DNA of 64,000 bases from Streptomyces sp. NBC_00239 (GCF_036194065.1 NZ_CP108095.1:4092001-4156000); one strand, 5' to 3'. Shown: positions 27,871 through 36,415, numbered from the stretch's first letter. Program-made: numbers and translations. Notes: generated by a model from the letters alone, not told the origin.

Positions 27871-27908
27871 GCGCCCGTGCCCCCGCCGGGGCGCCCGTGC
27901 CCCCGCCG
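27871..27908. repeat. 18-bp direct repeat in the thioredoxin-NHL upstream region
   Basis: Identical 18-bp units begin at 27871 and 27891 (20-bp period), GC-rich. They lie between two co-oriented minus-strand genes. Confidence 0.6.
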
Positions 27909-27951
27909 CCGTGCCCCGCCGCACCCCGGCCCGTACTCCGGTGCCCCGCCG

Positions 27952-28761
27952 TCAGGCGCCGAGGAAGGCGTGCAGGGAGTTCTTCAGTGCGGCCACGAAG
28001 GAGCCCCGGGTGTGGTCCGGGAGGAGGTCCAGCGACAGGTACGGGTTGAGGTCCTCCAGCTCGACCAGGAGCAGCTCGCCGGAGGGGGCGCGGCAGGCGT
28101 CGACGCGCTGGATGCCGTGGTCGAGGCCGTTCCAGTCGACGAAGCGGCGGGCGAAGGCCAGGTCGGCCGGGGTGGGCGCGTACGGCTCCAGGACCCAGCG
28201 CCGGGCCGGGTCGGGCGCGTACAGGGCGTACTGGAGGTCGCGGTCCACGAAGTAGAAGGACACCTCGTACGAGAAGTCGATGCGGGGCTGGATCAGGATC
28301 TCCCCGGCCGGGCCGGACGGTTCGGCGGTGAAGACCAGGCCCACGGAGTCGGCGCCCTGCTTGGGCTTGACCGCGTACTGCGGGGCGGCGGGCAGCAGGT
28401 GGACGTCCTCGGCGCGGTCGACGGTGGGGATGACGGGCAGCCCGGCGGCCGTCAGGTCCACGAGGTACTGCTTGCCGGCCTGGTCGGCGCGGCCGGTCAG
28501 CGGGTTGTAGACGCGGGTGCCGCGCTCCAGGGCCCGCGTCCGGAAGTCGTCGTAGACCTCCTGGTAGTGCAGGACCGGGCCGCTGTTGCGGACCACGACC
28601 GCGTCGTAGCCGTCCATCAGCGCGGCGGCGTCCCGGGGGTGGCACAGCGCGAGCGCGAACTCCTCGCGGAGCCTGGCGGTCAGGAATATGTCCTCGTCGC
28701 AGTACCGGCGGCCCTGGGCCGGGTAGGCGAGGTCGGTGACGTACAGAAGCCGGGGTGACAT
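27952..28761 (-). CDS. ATP-grasp-fold protein
   Basis: 269 residues. The layout fits an ATP-grasp ligase: an N-terminal pre-ATP domain (RLLYVTDLAYPAQGRRYCDED), then YNPLTGRADQAGKQYLVDLTAAGLPVIPT, the nucleotide-binding YAVKPKQGADSVGLVF, and the Mg-binding VELEDLNPYLSLDLL near the C-terminus. It resembles glutathione-synthetase-like ATP-grasp proteins of unknown substrate. It is upstream of and co-oriented with the thioredoxin-NHL gene (129 bp gap). It presumably joins an acid to an amine using ATP. Confidence 0.7.
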   Translation of the reverse strand: MSPRLLYVTDLAYPAQGRRYCDEDIFLTARLREEFALALCHPRDAAALMDGYDAVVVRNSGPVLHYQEVYDDFRTRALERGTRVYNPLTGRADQAGKQYLVDLTAAGLPVIPTVDRAEDVHLLPAAPQYAVKPKQGADSVGLVFTAEPSGPAGEILIQPRIDFSYEVSFYFVDRDLQYALYAPDPARRWVLEPYAPTPADLAFARRFVDWNGLDHGIQRVDACRAPSGELLLVELEDLNPYLSLDLLPDHTRGSFVAALKNSLHAFLGA

Positions 28762-28793
28762 GGCCCCACGCTATCCCGGGCAGTTCTACCGGC

Positions 28794-29297
28794 ATGAAAT
28801 ACCTGGTTCGGGACAAACTGCTGGCCGTCGGGGACGACTACTGGATCGAGGACGAGGCGGGCCGGCACGCCTTCCTCGTGGACGGGAAGGCGCTGCGGCT
28901 GCGTGACACCTTCGAGCTGAAGGACCCCGACGGGCGGATCCTGATCACCGTGCGGGAGAAGATGCTGAGCCTGCGCGACGCGATGACGCTGGAGCACGAC
29001 GGCCGCCGGCTCGCCGTCATCCGCCGCAAGCGGCTGTCGCTGCTGCGCAACCACTTCCGGGTGTCACTGGTCGAAGGGACCGAACTGGACGTCAGCGGCC
29101 GCATCCTGGACCGCGAGTTCACGATCGAGTACGACGGCGAACTGCTGGCGCACGTCTCCCGCAAATGGTTCCAGCTGCGGGAGACGTACGCCGTGAACCT
29201 CGTCCGGGAGGACGCCGACCCGGCGCTGCTGATCGCCGTCGCGGTGTGCGTGATCCGGATGGCGGAAAAGGAACGCGAGCCCGGCGGCGACGACTGA
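28794..29297 (+). CDS. LURP-one-related family protein
   Basis: 167 residues from the ATG at 28794; an in-frame start at 28755 would add 13 poorly coding residues overlapping the upstream divergent promoter. The MKYLVRDKLLAVGDDYWIEDEAG opening and the repeated strands KALRLRDTFELKDPDG, LSLRDAMTLEHDG, FTIEYDGELLAHVSRKWF give the Tubby-like beta-barrel pattern of LURP-one (DUF567) proteins. A single C-terminal helix (LLIAVAVCVIRMAEKE) would fill the barrel. Function is unknown in bacteria. Divergent from the ATP-grasp gene. Confidence 0.85.
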   Translation: MKYLVRDKLLAVGDDYWIEDEAGRHAFLVDGKALRLRDTFELKDPDGRILITVREKMLSLRDAMTLEHDGRRLAVIRRKRLSLLRNHFRVSLVEGTELDVSGRILDREFTIEYDGELLAHVSRKWFQLRETYAVNLVREDADPALLIAVAVCVIRMAEKEREPGGDD

Positions 29298-29438
29298 GCA
29301 GCGGCTGGGCCTTCCACGTCAGCGGGCCATAAGCGCGCGTCAGCTGAACATCAGCGGTGTCTGGAACAGTACTGCCCACCGGGCGTCTCACCCCGGTGCC
29401 CCAAGGCCCGGGGATCCCCCGCCCCGGCCCCGGCCCCC

Positions 29439-29470
29439 GCTCCGAGCCCGGTGAACACCGTGCTCGGAGC
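29439..29470. terminator. Bidirectional hairpin between LURP-one and nitrilase genes
   Basis: 9-bp perfect outer stem (29439-29447 with 29462-29470), then a C/T mismatch and an inner CGGTG/CACCG stem. It lies in the 204-bp gap between convergent genes; nothing else was seen in that gap. Confidence 0.8.
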
Positions 29471-29501
29471 GGCGGCCCCGGGACACACCCCTGTCATGAC
29501 G

Positions 29502-30305
29502 TCACGGGCGGCCGGGCGGGGGAGTGAGACCGAGCAGGCGGTCCTTCAGCGCCGGGAACTGCTCGCGCGTCGCGGCCACCTTCGCCGGGTCGAGGTCCAC
29601 GGTCAGGACCTCCTCCCCCGGGCCAGCCTCGGCGAGGACCTCGCCCCACGGGTCGACGACGATGCTGTGCCCGGCCATCTCCACGCCCGCGTGGGTGCCG
29701 GCTTCCGCGACGGCGAGGACGTACGCCTGGTTCTCGACGGCCCGGGCCTTCGACAGCAGCGTCCAGTGCCCCCGGCGGCGGGCCGGCCAGCCCGCCGAGA
29801 CGGCCAGGGCGGTGGCGCCGGCGTCCACGAGCCCCCGGTACAGCTCGGGGAAGCGCAGGTCGTAGCAGGTGGACAGGCCCAGGACGAAGTCCGGGCGCAG
29901 CTCGACGGTCCGCAGTTCGTCGCCGCGGCCCATCATGACGGCCTCGCCCTGGTCGAAGCCGAAGCGGTGGATCTTGCGGTAGGAGGCGGCGAGGGCGCCG
30001 TCGGGCGCGAAGACGAGGGTGGTGTTGTACAGGGTGCCGTCGGCGCCGCGTTCCACGATCGAGCCGGCGTGCAGCCACACCCCGGCGTCCTGGGCGGCCT
30101 TGGACATCACCTCGTGCGTGGGCCCGTCGAGCTCCTCGGCCTCCGCCTCGAAGTCCTCGTAGGCGAAGGCTCCGACCGGCCACAGCTCGGGCAGCAGGAC
30201 CAGGTCCGCGCCGCTCTGTTCGCGCACCAGCCCGGCGGTGCGGGCCCGCCGGGAATCCGCCGACTCCCCGTCGTTCACAGCGATTTGGATCAGCGAAGCG
30301 CGCAC
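29502..30305 (-). CDS. Carbon-nitrogen (nitrilase-superfamily) hydrolase
   Basis: 267 residues. All three catalytic residues of the nitrilase superfamily are visible: Glu in VLLPELWP (about residue 40), Lys in SYRKIHRFGFDQGE (about residue 111) and Cys in LGLSTCYDLRFPELY (about residue 147). The RFPELYR context matches omega-amidase/Nit2-like amidases. These hydrolyse small amides, for example deaminated glutamine or glutathione, in the cytosol. Exact substrate not deducible. Divergent from the MDMPI-fold gene. Confidence 0.92.
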   Translation of the reverse strand: MRASLIQIAVNDGESADSRRARTAGLVREQSGADLVLLPELWPVGAFAYEDFEAEAEELDGPTHEVMSKAAQDAGVWLHAGSIVERGADGTLYNTTLVFAPDGALAASYRKIHRFGFDQGEAVMMGRGDELRTVELRPDFVLGLSTCYDLRFPELYRGLVDAGATALAVSAGWPARRRGHWTLLSKARAVENQAYVLAVAEAGTHAGVEMAGHSIVVDPWGEVLAEAGPGEEVLTVDLDPAKVAATREQFPALKDRLLGLTPPPGRP

Positions 30306-30461
30306 AGTACCACCGTCCTGGCCGGGAAGCCGTCAACTCGGGCCTACGATCGTCACACGAAAGCACTGCCGGGGTGCTCCTCAGCAGCGTAAATTTGAGA
30401 ATCAAGCCTCCCACTCCGCTACGAGCTCAAGTCGCCACTGATCAGCAGCACGAGGGGTCCC

Positions 30462-31289
30462 GTGACCGTCCATCCCAGCATCCAGCCCTATGTCGACGCA
30501 TGGACCCACTCCATCGAGGCGATATCCGAACTCGTCGGACCCTTGACGGAGGGCGAGTGGAACCGGCCCACGCCGTGCCCCGGCTGGTCGGTGCGTGACG
30601 TGGTGTCACACGTCATCGGGATAGACACCGAGCAGCTCGGCGATCCGCGGCCCATCCACTCGCTGCCGCGCGATCTGCGGCACGTGGTGGACGAGTTCAG
30701 CCGGTACATGGAGGTGCAGGTCGACGTCCGCCGGCACCACACCGCGCCCGAGATGACCTCGGAGCTGGAGTACGTGACGATCCGGCGGGCCCGCCAGCTG
30801 CGCAACGAGAAGCGCGACCCGCAGACCACCATGGTCCGCGGCCCGCTCGGCGACCAGGTCACCCTGCACCACGCGATGATGATCCGCGCGTTCGACATCT
30901 GGGTGCACGAGCAGGACCTGCGCGTCGCGCTCGGCGCCCCCGGCAACCTCGACTCCCCCGGCGCGCACATCGCCCGCGACCTGATGCTGTCGGGCCTGCC
31001 GAAGGTCGTCGCGAAGAAGGCGGGCGCGCCCGCCGGCACCGCGGTCGTCCTCGACGTGCACGGCCCGTTGGAGTTCATGCGGACGGTACGGGTGGACGCC
31101 GAGGGCCGCGGCAGCATAGACGGGACCCCGTCGCTGGGCCCGGCCGTGACCCTGGCGATGGACTGGGAGACGTACTCCCGGCTGGCCGCGGGCCGGATCC
31201 GGCCGCAGACCGCGGGCGACCGCATCAAGATCGAGGGCGATCAGGAACTGGCCGACGCGATCCTGCGGGAGTTCTCCGTCACGCCCTGA
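30462..31289 (+). CDS. Maleylpyruvate isomerase-family, mycothiol-dependent (DinB-fold) protein
   Basis: 275 residues, GTG start with GAGGGG upstream. The N-terminal half has the MDMPI/DinB signature TEGEWNRPTPCPGWSVRDVVSHVIGIDTEQLG, whose histidines (with HHAMMIRAFDIWVHEQDLR) form the metal site of mycothiol-dependent enzymes. The C-terminal part is a SCP2-like sterol-carrier fold (LGPAVTLAMDWETYSRLAAGRI). It belongs to the large mycothiol-linked actinobacterial family; the reaction is unknown. Its 3' end overlaps the convergent MFS gene by 49 bp. Confidence 0.88.
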   Translation: MTVHPSIQPYVDAWTHSIEAISELVGPLTEGEWNRPTPCPGWSVRDVVSHVIGIDTEQLGDPRPIHSLPRDLRHVVDEFSRYMEVQVDVRRHHTAPEMTSELEYVTIRRARQLRNEKRDPQTTMVRGPLGDQVTLHHAMMIRAFDIWVHEQDLRVALGAPGNLDSPGAHIARDLMLSGLPKVVAKKAGAPAGTAVVLDVHGPLEFMRTVRVDAEGRGSIDGTPSLGPAVTLAMDWETYSRLAAGRIRPQTAGDRIKIEGDQELADAILREFSVTP

Positions 31290-32656
31290 CCGGCGGCGCG
31301 GTCGGACGCGAGCGCGGCGTCGCGCTCGCGCTCGGCGGCCCGTTCGCGTTCGCGGCGCAGGGCGTGCGGGCGCAGGCGCAGGATCTGGGCCGTGCCCAGG
31401 GCCTGGAGGACGAAGACCGAGGAGAACGCGATCCGGTAGTTGTCGCCGGTCGCGTCGAGCAGGACGCCCACGGCCAGCAGTGTGGTCATGGACGCCAGGA
31501 AGCCGCCCATGTTCGTGATCCCGGAGGCGGTGCCCTGGCGGGCGGCCGGATTGGCGGGCCGCGCGAAGTCGAAGCCGACCATCGAGGCCGGCCCGCAGCC
31601 CCCGAGCACCGTGCACAGGGCGACCAGCAGCCACATCGGGGCGTGTTCGCCCGGGTAGGCCAGCGTCGCGCCCCACAGCAGGGCGGTCGCCGCGACCGTG
31701 CCGAGCGCGAGGGGGATCCTGGCGCTCTGCCGGCGGCCGACGAGCTGCCCGTAGACCAGGCCCAGCGCCATGTTCGAGGCGACGACCAGGGTCAGGAGCG
31801 CGCCGGCGGTGGTCCGGGACAGGCCCTGCGCCTCGACGAGGAACGGCATCCCCCACAGCAGCAGGAAGACCATCGCCGGGAACTGCGTGGTGAAGTGCAC
31901 CCACAGCCCGAGCCGGGTGCCGGGCTCCCGCCAGGACCGGGCGATCTGTTCGCGCACGAAGCCGCGGCCGGGCGCGCCCGCGTCGGGCTCCGGCGCGTGG
32001 GGCTCCGGCTCGTGGCCCTCGGGGTGGTCGCGCAGGAACAGCAGCACCGGGACGATGACGACGACGCCGGCGACCGCGCTGCCCGCGAAGGCCGCGGTCC
32101 AGCCGACCCCGTGCAGCACGGGCGCCAGGACGAGCGTGGACACCAGGTTGCCCGCCATCCCGACCAGCCCGGCGAGCTGCGCCATCAGCGGCCCCCGGTG
32201 CGGCGGGAACCAGCGGGTGCCCAGGCGCAGTACGGAGATGAACGTCATCGCGTCGCCGCAGCCGAGCAGCGCCCGCGCCGCGAGCGCCATCCCGTACGAG
32301 GGGGAGAGCGCGAAGCCGAGCTGCCCGGCGGTGAACAGGACGGCGCCGAGCGTCAGGACCTTCTTCGTGCCGAGCCGGTCGACCATCAGGCCGACGGGTA
32401 TCTGCATGCCCGCGTAGACCATCAGCTGGAGCAGCGAGAAGGTCGCGAGGGCGGAGGCGTTGACGTGGAAGCGGTCGGCGGCGTCCAGCCCGGCCACGCC
32501 CAGGCTGGTACGGAAGATGACCGCGACGAAGTACACGGCGACGGCGATCGACCACACGGCGACGGCCCGCCGGCCGCCGAGCGGCTCGGGGGCGACGGTC
32601 GGCCGGGGGACGGCGGTCGGCCGGGGAGCGCCGGTCGGCTCCGGGACGGCGGTCAT
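31241..32656 (-). CDS. Major facilitator superfamily transporter
   Basis: 471 residues with about 12 hydrophobic segments and the MFS motif A MVDRLGTKKVLTLGA after TM2. The N- and C-termini are Pro- and Arg/Glu-rich cytoplasmic tails. A central loop HEPEPHAPEPDAGAPGRG divides the two six-helix halves. The start ATG overlaps the stop of the GntR gene by 4 bp (ATGA), so the two form an operon and the regulator probably governs the transporter. Similarity is to anion or organic-acid MFS carriers; the substrate is unknown. Confidence 0.9.
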   Translation of the reverse strand: MTAVPEPTGAPRPTAVPRPTVAPEPLGGRRAVAVWSIAVAVYFVAVIFRTSLGVAGLDAADRFHVNASALATFSLLQLMVYAGMQIPVGLMVDRLGTKKVLTLGAVLFTAGQLGFALSPSYGMALAARALLGCGDAMTFISVLRLGTRWFPPHRGPLMAQLAGLVGMAGNLVSTLVLAPVLHGVGWTAAFAGSAVAGVVVIVPVLLFLRDHPEGHEPEPHAPEPDAGAPGRGFVREQIARSWREPGTRLGLWVHFTTQFPAMVFLLLWGMPFLVEAQGLSRTTAGALLTLVVASNMALGLVYGQLVGRRQSARIPLALGTVAATALLWGATLAYPGEHAPMWLLVALCTVLGGCGPASMVGFDFARPANPAARQGTASGITNMGGFLASMTTLLAVGVLLDATGDNYRIAFSSVFVLQALGTAQILRLRPHALRRERERAAERERDAALASDRAAGQGVTENSRRIASASS

Positions 32657-33378
32657 CGGACCTCACCGCCGCGGACCAGCAGGTCGACGCGGCCCAGGTG
32701 GGCGAGGACGGCGGCGGCGGCCCGGTCCGGGTCACCGGCGCGCAGCGCCTCGTAGATCTCGGTGTGCTCGGTCAGGTTCCGGTCGATCCGGTCCGGGTGC
32801 ATGTGCATGACGGCCACGCCCATCCGCAGCTGGCGGTCGCGCAGCTGGTCGTAGAGGCGGGACAGGATCTCGTTGCCGGCGCTGCGCACGATCTCGGCGT
32901 GGAAGCAGCGGTCGGCCACCGCGAAGGCGGCCAGGTCTCCGGCCCCGGCGTGCTCCCGCTGGCTGCTCAGCAGCTCTTCGAGGCGTTCGAGGAGGGCGGG
33001 CGGGGCCGGGACGGCGCGGCGGGCGGTGTACTCCTCGACGAGCCGCCGGGTCTCGACCACGTCGGTGATCTCCTGCACCGAGACCGGCAGGACCAGCGCG
33101 CCCTTCTTGGGGTAGAGCCGGATCAGCCCCTCGGTCTCCAGCCGCAGCAGGGCCTCGCGCACCGGCGTCCGGGAGACGCCGACCGCCTCGGCCAGCTCGC
33201 CCTCGGTCAGCAGGCTGCCGCCTTCGTAGCGCCGGTCCAGGACGCCCTGCTTCACGTGCCGGTAGACGCGGTCGGCGGCGGGCGGCTGCCGGGGGGCCGC
33301 GACGGCGGTGGCGGCGGACGACGACGGCGACGCAGACGCAGACGTGGAGGTGGAGGTGGAGGCGCTGACCGGTGGCAT
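32653..33378 (-). CDS. GntR-family (FadR-type) transcriptional regulator
   Basis: 241 residues from the ATG at 33378 (MPPVSAST). Residues 5-25 are a Ser/Thr/Ala tract. The winged-helix domain (about 35-105) contains LTEGELAEAVGVSRTPVREALLRLETEGLIRLYPKKGALV. The all-helical FCD ligand domain follows (VVETRRLVEEYTARRA, DRCFHAEIVRSAGNEIL), with the Asp/His residues that usually bind metal and a carboxylate ligand. It probably represses its own operon with the MFS carrier and responds to an organic acid. The frame extends to 33465 but without a plausible start. Confidence 0.9.
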   Translation of the reverse strand: MPPVSASTSTSTSASASPSSSAATAVAAPRQPPAADRVYRHVKQGVLDRRYEGGSLLTEGELAEAVGVSRTPVREALLRLETEGLIRLYPKKGALVLPVSVQEITDVVETRRLVEEYTARRAVPAPPALLERLEELLSSQREHAGAGDLAAFAVADRCFHAEIVRSAGNEILSRLYDQLRDRQLRMGVAVMHMHPDRIDRNLTEHTEIYEALRAGDPDRAAAAVLAHLGRVDLLVRGGEVR

Positions 33379-33468
33379 GCACACAGCATAGATACAACAG
33401 CACTCAGGCCGCCGCACCGTATCGCCATCCGGACGGCCGCACGCGGGTGTTGACCGGAGGACCACCGC

Positions 33469-33483
33469 TTCGGGTTACCCGAA
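33469..33483. promoter_or_regulatory. Palindrome TTCGGGT-T-ACCCGAA in a divergent promoter region
   Basis: A perfect 7-bp-arm dyad lies in the 275-bp gap between the GntR gene and the DD-peptidase gene, ~90 bp upstream of the GntR start. It is a candidate operator for either gene. No other structure was noticed in the gap besides a 6-bp dyad at about 33610-33632. Confidence 0.35.
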
Positions 33484-33653
33484 CCCGCACGTAAGTGACT
33501 GATCGGACACGGAAGGTTGCGGAACGGTCAAGAATGACGATTGCAGCGCACCATTTCGCGAGCCGAGAGCGTCTTCTGATCAAGGGCCCGCACCGCAGGC
33601 GGTCCCTCACCTCACTGCTTTCGCTGAGGTGCCACTGAACTCGGGGACGTATT

Positions 33654-34601
33654 TTGATACTCAGCCTCCCGCGTGTGCGCCGAGCCGCGGCCGTCACGCT
33701 CACCGCCGGGGCCGTCATGGCCGGCACGGTGCTGGCGACCGCGCCCGCCCAGGCCGCCACTCCGACCGTGACCGCCTCGGGCGCGTTCATGTTCAACAGC
33801 ACCACCGGCGCCACCCTCTTCAGCAAGGCCGCGGACACCAAGCGTCCGATGGCCAGCACCACGAAGATCATGTCTGCGCTCGTCGTCCTCCAGACGCCGG
33901 GCCTGAACCTGAGCCGCAAGATCACGCTCACCCAGACCCACCGGAACCACCAGACGTCGGTCTCGGGCAGCAGCGCCTACATCTACGTCGGCGACAAGCT
34001 GACGACCGCGGGCATGCTCAACGCCATGCTGGCGCCGTCGGGCTGCGACGCGGCTGCCGCGCTGGCCGACGCGTACGGCAAGGGCACGACCTACACCGCG
34101 CGCAAGACGAACTTCATCGCGCAGATGAACGCCAAGGCCAAGGCGCTGGGCCTGACGAACACGAAGTTCGACTCGTTCGACGGCAACTCGCCGACCAAGA
34201 ACAACTGGACCACCCCGCGCGACCTGGCCAAGCTCACGCGGACCGCGCTGAAGAACACCACGTTCGCGGGGATCGTGAAGACCCCGTACGCCAAGGCGAC
34301 GGCGACTGCCCCCAACGGCAACCCGCGCTGGTACACGTGGAAGAACTCCAACATGCTCATCCGCCCGAAGACCGACGCGGACCCGGGCTACGCGTACCCG
34401 GGCGCCATCGGCGTCAAGACGGGCACCAACACGCCGGCCGGCCCCTGCCTGGTCTTCGCGGTCACCCGCAACGGCAAGACCGTCATCGGCGTCCTGCTGA
34501 ACGACGCGAGCCGCTACACCGACGCCATAAAGCTGTCCAACTGGACCTTCGGCTCGCAGTACCGCATGCCGATGCGGCCCATAACGGACAACGAGGACTA
34601 A
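33654..34601 (+). CDS. Secreted D-alanyl-D-alanine carboxypeptidase / K15-type DD-transpeptidase
   Basis: 315 residues from a TTG at 33654 (alternative GTG at 33675). Signal peptide to about APAQA-AT (residues 30-35). The penicillin-interacting enzyme motifs are S68-T-T-K71, S129-G-C131 and K255-T-G257. The SGC triad in place of SGN is the established feature of the Streptomyces K15 DD-transpeptidase, together with the following DAAAALAD. It trims or cross-links peptidoglycan stem peptides outside the membrane. There is no C-terminal membrane anchor, so it should be released. Monocistronic, followed by a hairpin. Confidence 0.92.
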   Translation: MILSLPRVRRAAAVTLTAGAVMAGTVLATAPAQAATPTVTASGAFMFNSTTGATLFSKAADTKRPMASTTKIMSALVVLQTPGLNLSRKITLTQTHRNHQTSVSGSSAYIYVGDKLTTAGMLNAMLAPSGCDAAAALADAYGKGTTYTARKTNFIAQMNAKAKALGLTNTKFDSFDGNSPTKNNWTTPRDLAKLTRTALKNTTFAGIVKTPYAKATATAPNGNPRWYTWKNSNMLIRPKTDADPGYAYPGAIGVKTGTNTPAGPCLVFAVTRNGKTVIGVLLNDASRYTDAIKLSNWTFGSQYRMPMRPITDNED

Positions 34602-34915
34602 TCCTCAACGGGTAGCCCGCCAACGGGGCTGCCAGGGAAGGGGCTTGCGGTGCCACGGGGGCATCGCAGGCCCCTTCTCCTTTGCCCGGTCAGGGGCACT
34701 CCGGTGCGAGAAGATCCGCGCCTGCCGCGCCGGGCACCCGTGAAACGCCCCTGATCAGGCCGGATCGACGGCGGGGGCCGGGAAGTCACCCACACAGCCG
34801 TTTCGGGTCGCCAACGTGCGGCGGCATATTTACCGTCGGATGGCACGCCGGTCGTCCTGCCGCGGCCGGCTTCACAGGGGACTTTCGAGTAGCCCCGCTC
34901 AGGAGGCAACGGATC
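34602..34915. other. Intergenic region between DD-peptidase and repeat-protease genes
   Basis: 314 bp without a supported gene. It contains the terminator at 34638-34676, then a moderately AT-richer stretch (CATATTTACC near 34827-34836) that could hold the promoter of the repeat-protease gene, and AGGAGG at 34901-34906 as its ribosome-binding site. Confidence 0.5.
34638..34676. terminator. Hairpin after the DD-peptidase gene
   Basis: AAGGGGC...GGTGCC pairs with GGCATCGC...CCCCTT over ~17 bp with two G-T pairs; CTCCTTTG follows. Confidence 0.75.
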
Positions 34916-36184
34916 ATGCCTGTTTCCGCCCCCTTCCCCGTCGCGTTCAACGGTTCCGTGGACCGGTTCGTCGTCACGATGGGCAATCGCATCATCGTCA
35001 CCACACAAAACGGTGGCGTCTTCGGCCACGACATCAATGGCAATACGGTCGGGCTGGGATTCGCGTTCGGCGGCTCGAAGGTCGCCTTCAACGGTGCCGT
35101 GGACCGCTTCGTGGCCACCATGGGCAACCGCATCATGGTCTTCACCCAGAACGGCAGCGTCTTCGGCCACGACGTCAGCGGCAACACCATCGGGAACGGA
35201 TTCGGATTCGCCGGATCAAAGGTCGCCTTCAACGGTGCCGTCGACCGCTTCGTGGCCACCATGGGCAACCGCATCATGGTCTTCACCCAGAACGGCAGCG
35301 TCTTCGGCCACGACGTCAGCGGCAACACCATCGGGAACGGATTCGGATTCGCCGGCTCGAAGGTCGCCTTCAACGGTGCCGTCGACCGCTTCGTCGTCAC
35401 CATGGGCAACCGCATCATCGTCATCACACAAGACGGCAAGGTCTTCGGCCACGACGTCGACGGCAACACCATCGGGCCGGGCTTCGCGTTCGGTGGATCG
35501 AAGGTGGCCTTCAACGGTTCGTTCGACCGCTTCGTCATCACGGTCGGCAACCGCATCATCGTCACGACGCAGGACGGTGGCGTCTTCGCCCACGACGTCA
35601 ACGGCAACACCATCGGGCCGGCCTTCCCGATGAACTTCGTCCTCTCGCATTTCACGTTCGCGAGCGACATCTCCGCGGCGAACCGGAACAGGACGCTCGA
35701 CCGGCACAGGTTCGCGCTGACGCGTTTCTCGGCGTGCAACAACCTGTCGGCGCAGGAGAAGCAGAAGCTCCACCAGGCCTACGATCGCGCCATTCACCAC
35801 ACGACCAACAACGAGGCCGGCGTGAATGCGAGTGCGACCGTCGGGGGGTCGCAGCTGAACGTCAACTTCGGGGTTCTGTTCCCACAGGGCGACGAGGAGA
35901 TCTCCCAGACCCTCATCCACGAAATGATGCACTGCGCGGGCTTCACCCACCCCAAACGGCGTGACGCCCCCGCCGGCCAGAGCTGCGCGAACCCCAACCC
36001 CGCCGTGTTCGACTGCCCCGGCGACAACGGCGTGTACTACGGCACGCCGCCGCTCCGCGCGGAGTTCTGCATCGCGGGCGACCAGAGCGACGTCCTCCGT
36101 CGCCTGAGGAACAAGTCCGCCGACGAGAGCTGCATGATCGACGAGAAGGGCGTGGCCACCCTCCACACCACCGCCTCGCCGTAG
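34916..36184 (+). CDS. Five-fold 47-residue repeat protein with C-terminal HExxHxxGxxH metalloprotease domain
   Basis: 422 residues from the ATG at 34916 (AGGAGG 9 bases upstream). Residues 7-241 are five repeats of exactly 47 residues starting at 7, 54, 101, 148 and 195, with the core AFNGxVDRFVxTMGNRI, VxTQxGxVFGHDV and GNTIGxGF; repeats 2 and 3 are identical in protein and differ at only 3 of 141 bases. Five units of 47 residues is the known layout of the five-bladed propeller lectin tachylectin-2 (the sequence itself differs). The C-terminal ~180 residues contain H335-E-M-M-H339-C-A-G342-F-T-H345, a metzincin-type zinc site, plus six Cys and a late SCMID that could supply a Met-turn. There is no signal peptide. 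Substrate and location are unknown. Confidence 0.75.
   Translation: MPVSAPFPVAFNGSVDRFVVTMGNRIIVTTQNGGVFGHDINGNTVGLGFAFGGSKVAFNGAVDRFVATMGNRIMVFTQNGSVFGHDVSGNTIGNGFGFAGSKVAFNGAVDRFVATMGNRIMVFTQNGSVFGHDVSGNTIGNGFGFAGSKVAFNGAVDRFVVTMGNRIIVITQDGKVFGHDVDGNTIGPGFAFGGSKVAFNGSFDRFVITVGNRIIVTTQDGGVFAHDVNGNTIGPAFPMNFVLSHFTFASDISAANRNRTLDRHRFALTRFSACNNLSAQEKQKLHQAYDRAIHHTTNNEAGVNASATVGGSQLNVNFGVLFPQGDEEISQTLIHEMMHCAGFTHPKRRDAPAGQSCANPNPAVFDCPGDNGVYYGTPPLRAEFCIAGDQSDVLRRLRNKSADESCMIDEKGVATLHTTASP
34934..35638 (+). repeat. Five tandem 141-bp coding repeats
   Basis: Units start at 34934, 35075, 35216, 35357 and 35498, all in frame. Units 2 and 3 (35075-35215 and 35216-35356) differ at 3 bases, showing a recent duplication or gene conversion; units 1, 4 and 5 are more diverged. 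Confidence 0.92.
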
Positions 36185-36233
36185 CGGTCATTGCTGCGGG
36201 TCTTCCGCCGGCCGCCCGGTGGAAGACCGCGCG

Positions 36234-36413
36234 CTACTTCACGCCGTCGGCAAAGACCCCCCAGGCCGCGGCCCCGACCCGCAGCACGGGCCCGTCGGGC
36301 CGCTTGCTGTCCCGCACGGCGACCGTCCCGGGGACGTTGCGGGCGACTTCGACGCAGTCGGAGCTCAGCGTGTCGGCGCTGTAGCTGGACTTTATGAATT
36401 CGAACTCGGCCAT
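36234..36413 (-). CDS. DUF397 small regulatory protein
   Basis: 59 residues, ATG at 36413, stop at 36234. The sequence MAEFEFIKSSYSADTLSSDC...VEVARN...VAVRDSKRPDGPVLRVGAAAW is a textbook DUF397 protein. It begins 2 bp after the stop of the HTH gene and so is translated from the same operon. In Streptomyces, DUF397 proteins (as in the whiJ and abaA loci) partner with the adjacent HTH/DUF5753 regulator and modulate its DNA binding. Confidence 0.93.
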   Translation of the reverse strand: MAEFEFIKSSYSADTLSSDCVEVARNVPGTVAVRDSKRPDGPVLRVGAAAWGVFADGVK

Positions 36414-36415
36414 GG

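Noticed and set aside
30396..30406. TTGA-GAA-TCAA dyad between the nitrilase and MDMPI-fold genes
   Set aside because: 4-bp arms in an AT-richer promoter region; not distinguishable from chance.
33600..33653. Possible riboswitch or structured leader before the DD-peptidase gene
   Set aside because: Only a 6-bp stem is visible; the conserved blocks expected of a c-di-AMP riboswitch are not seen.
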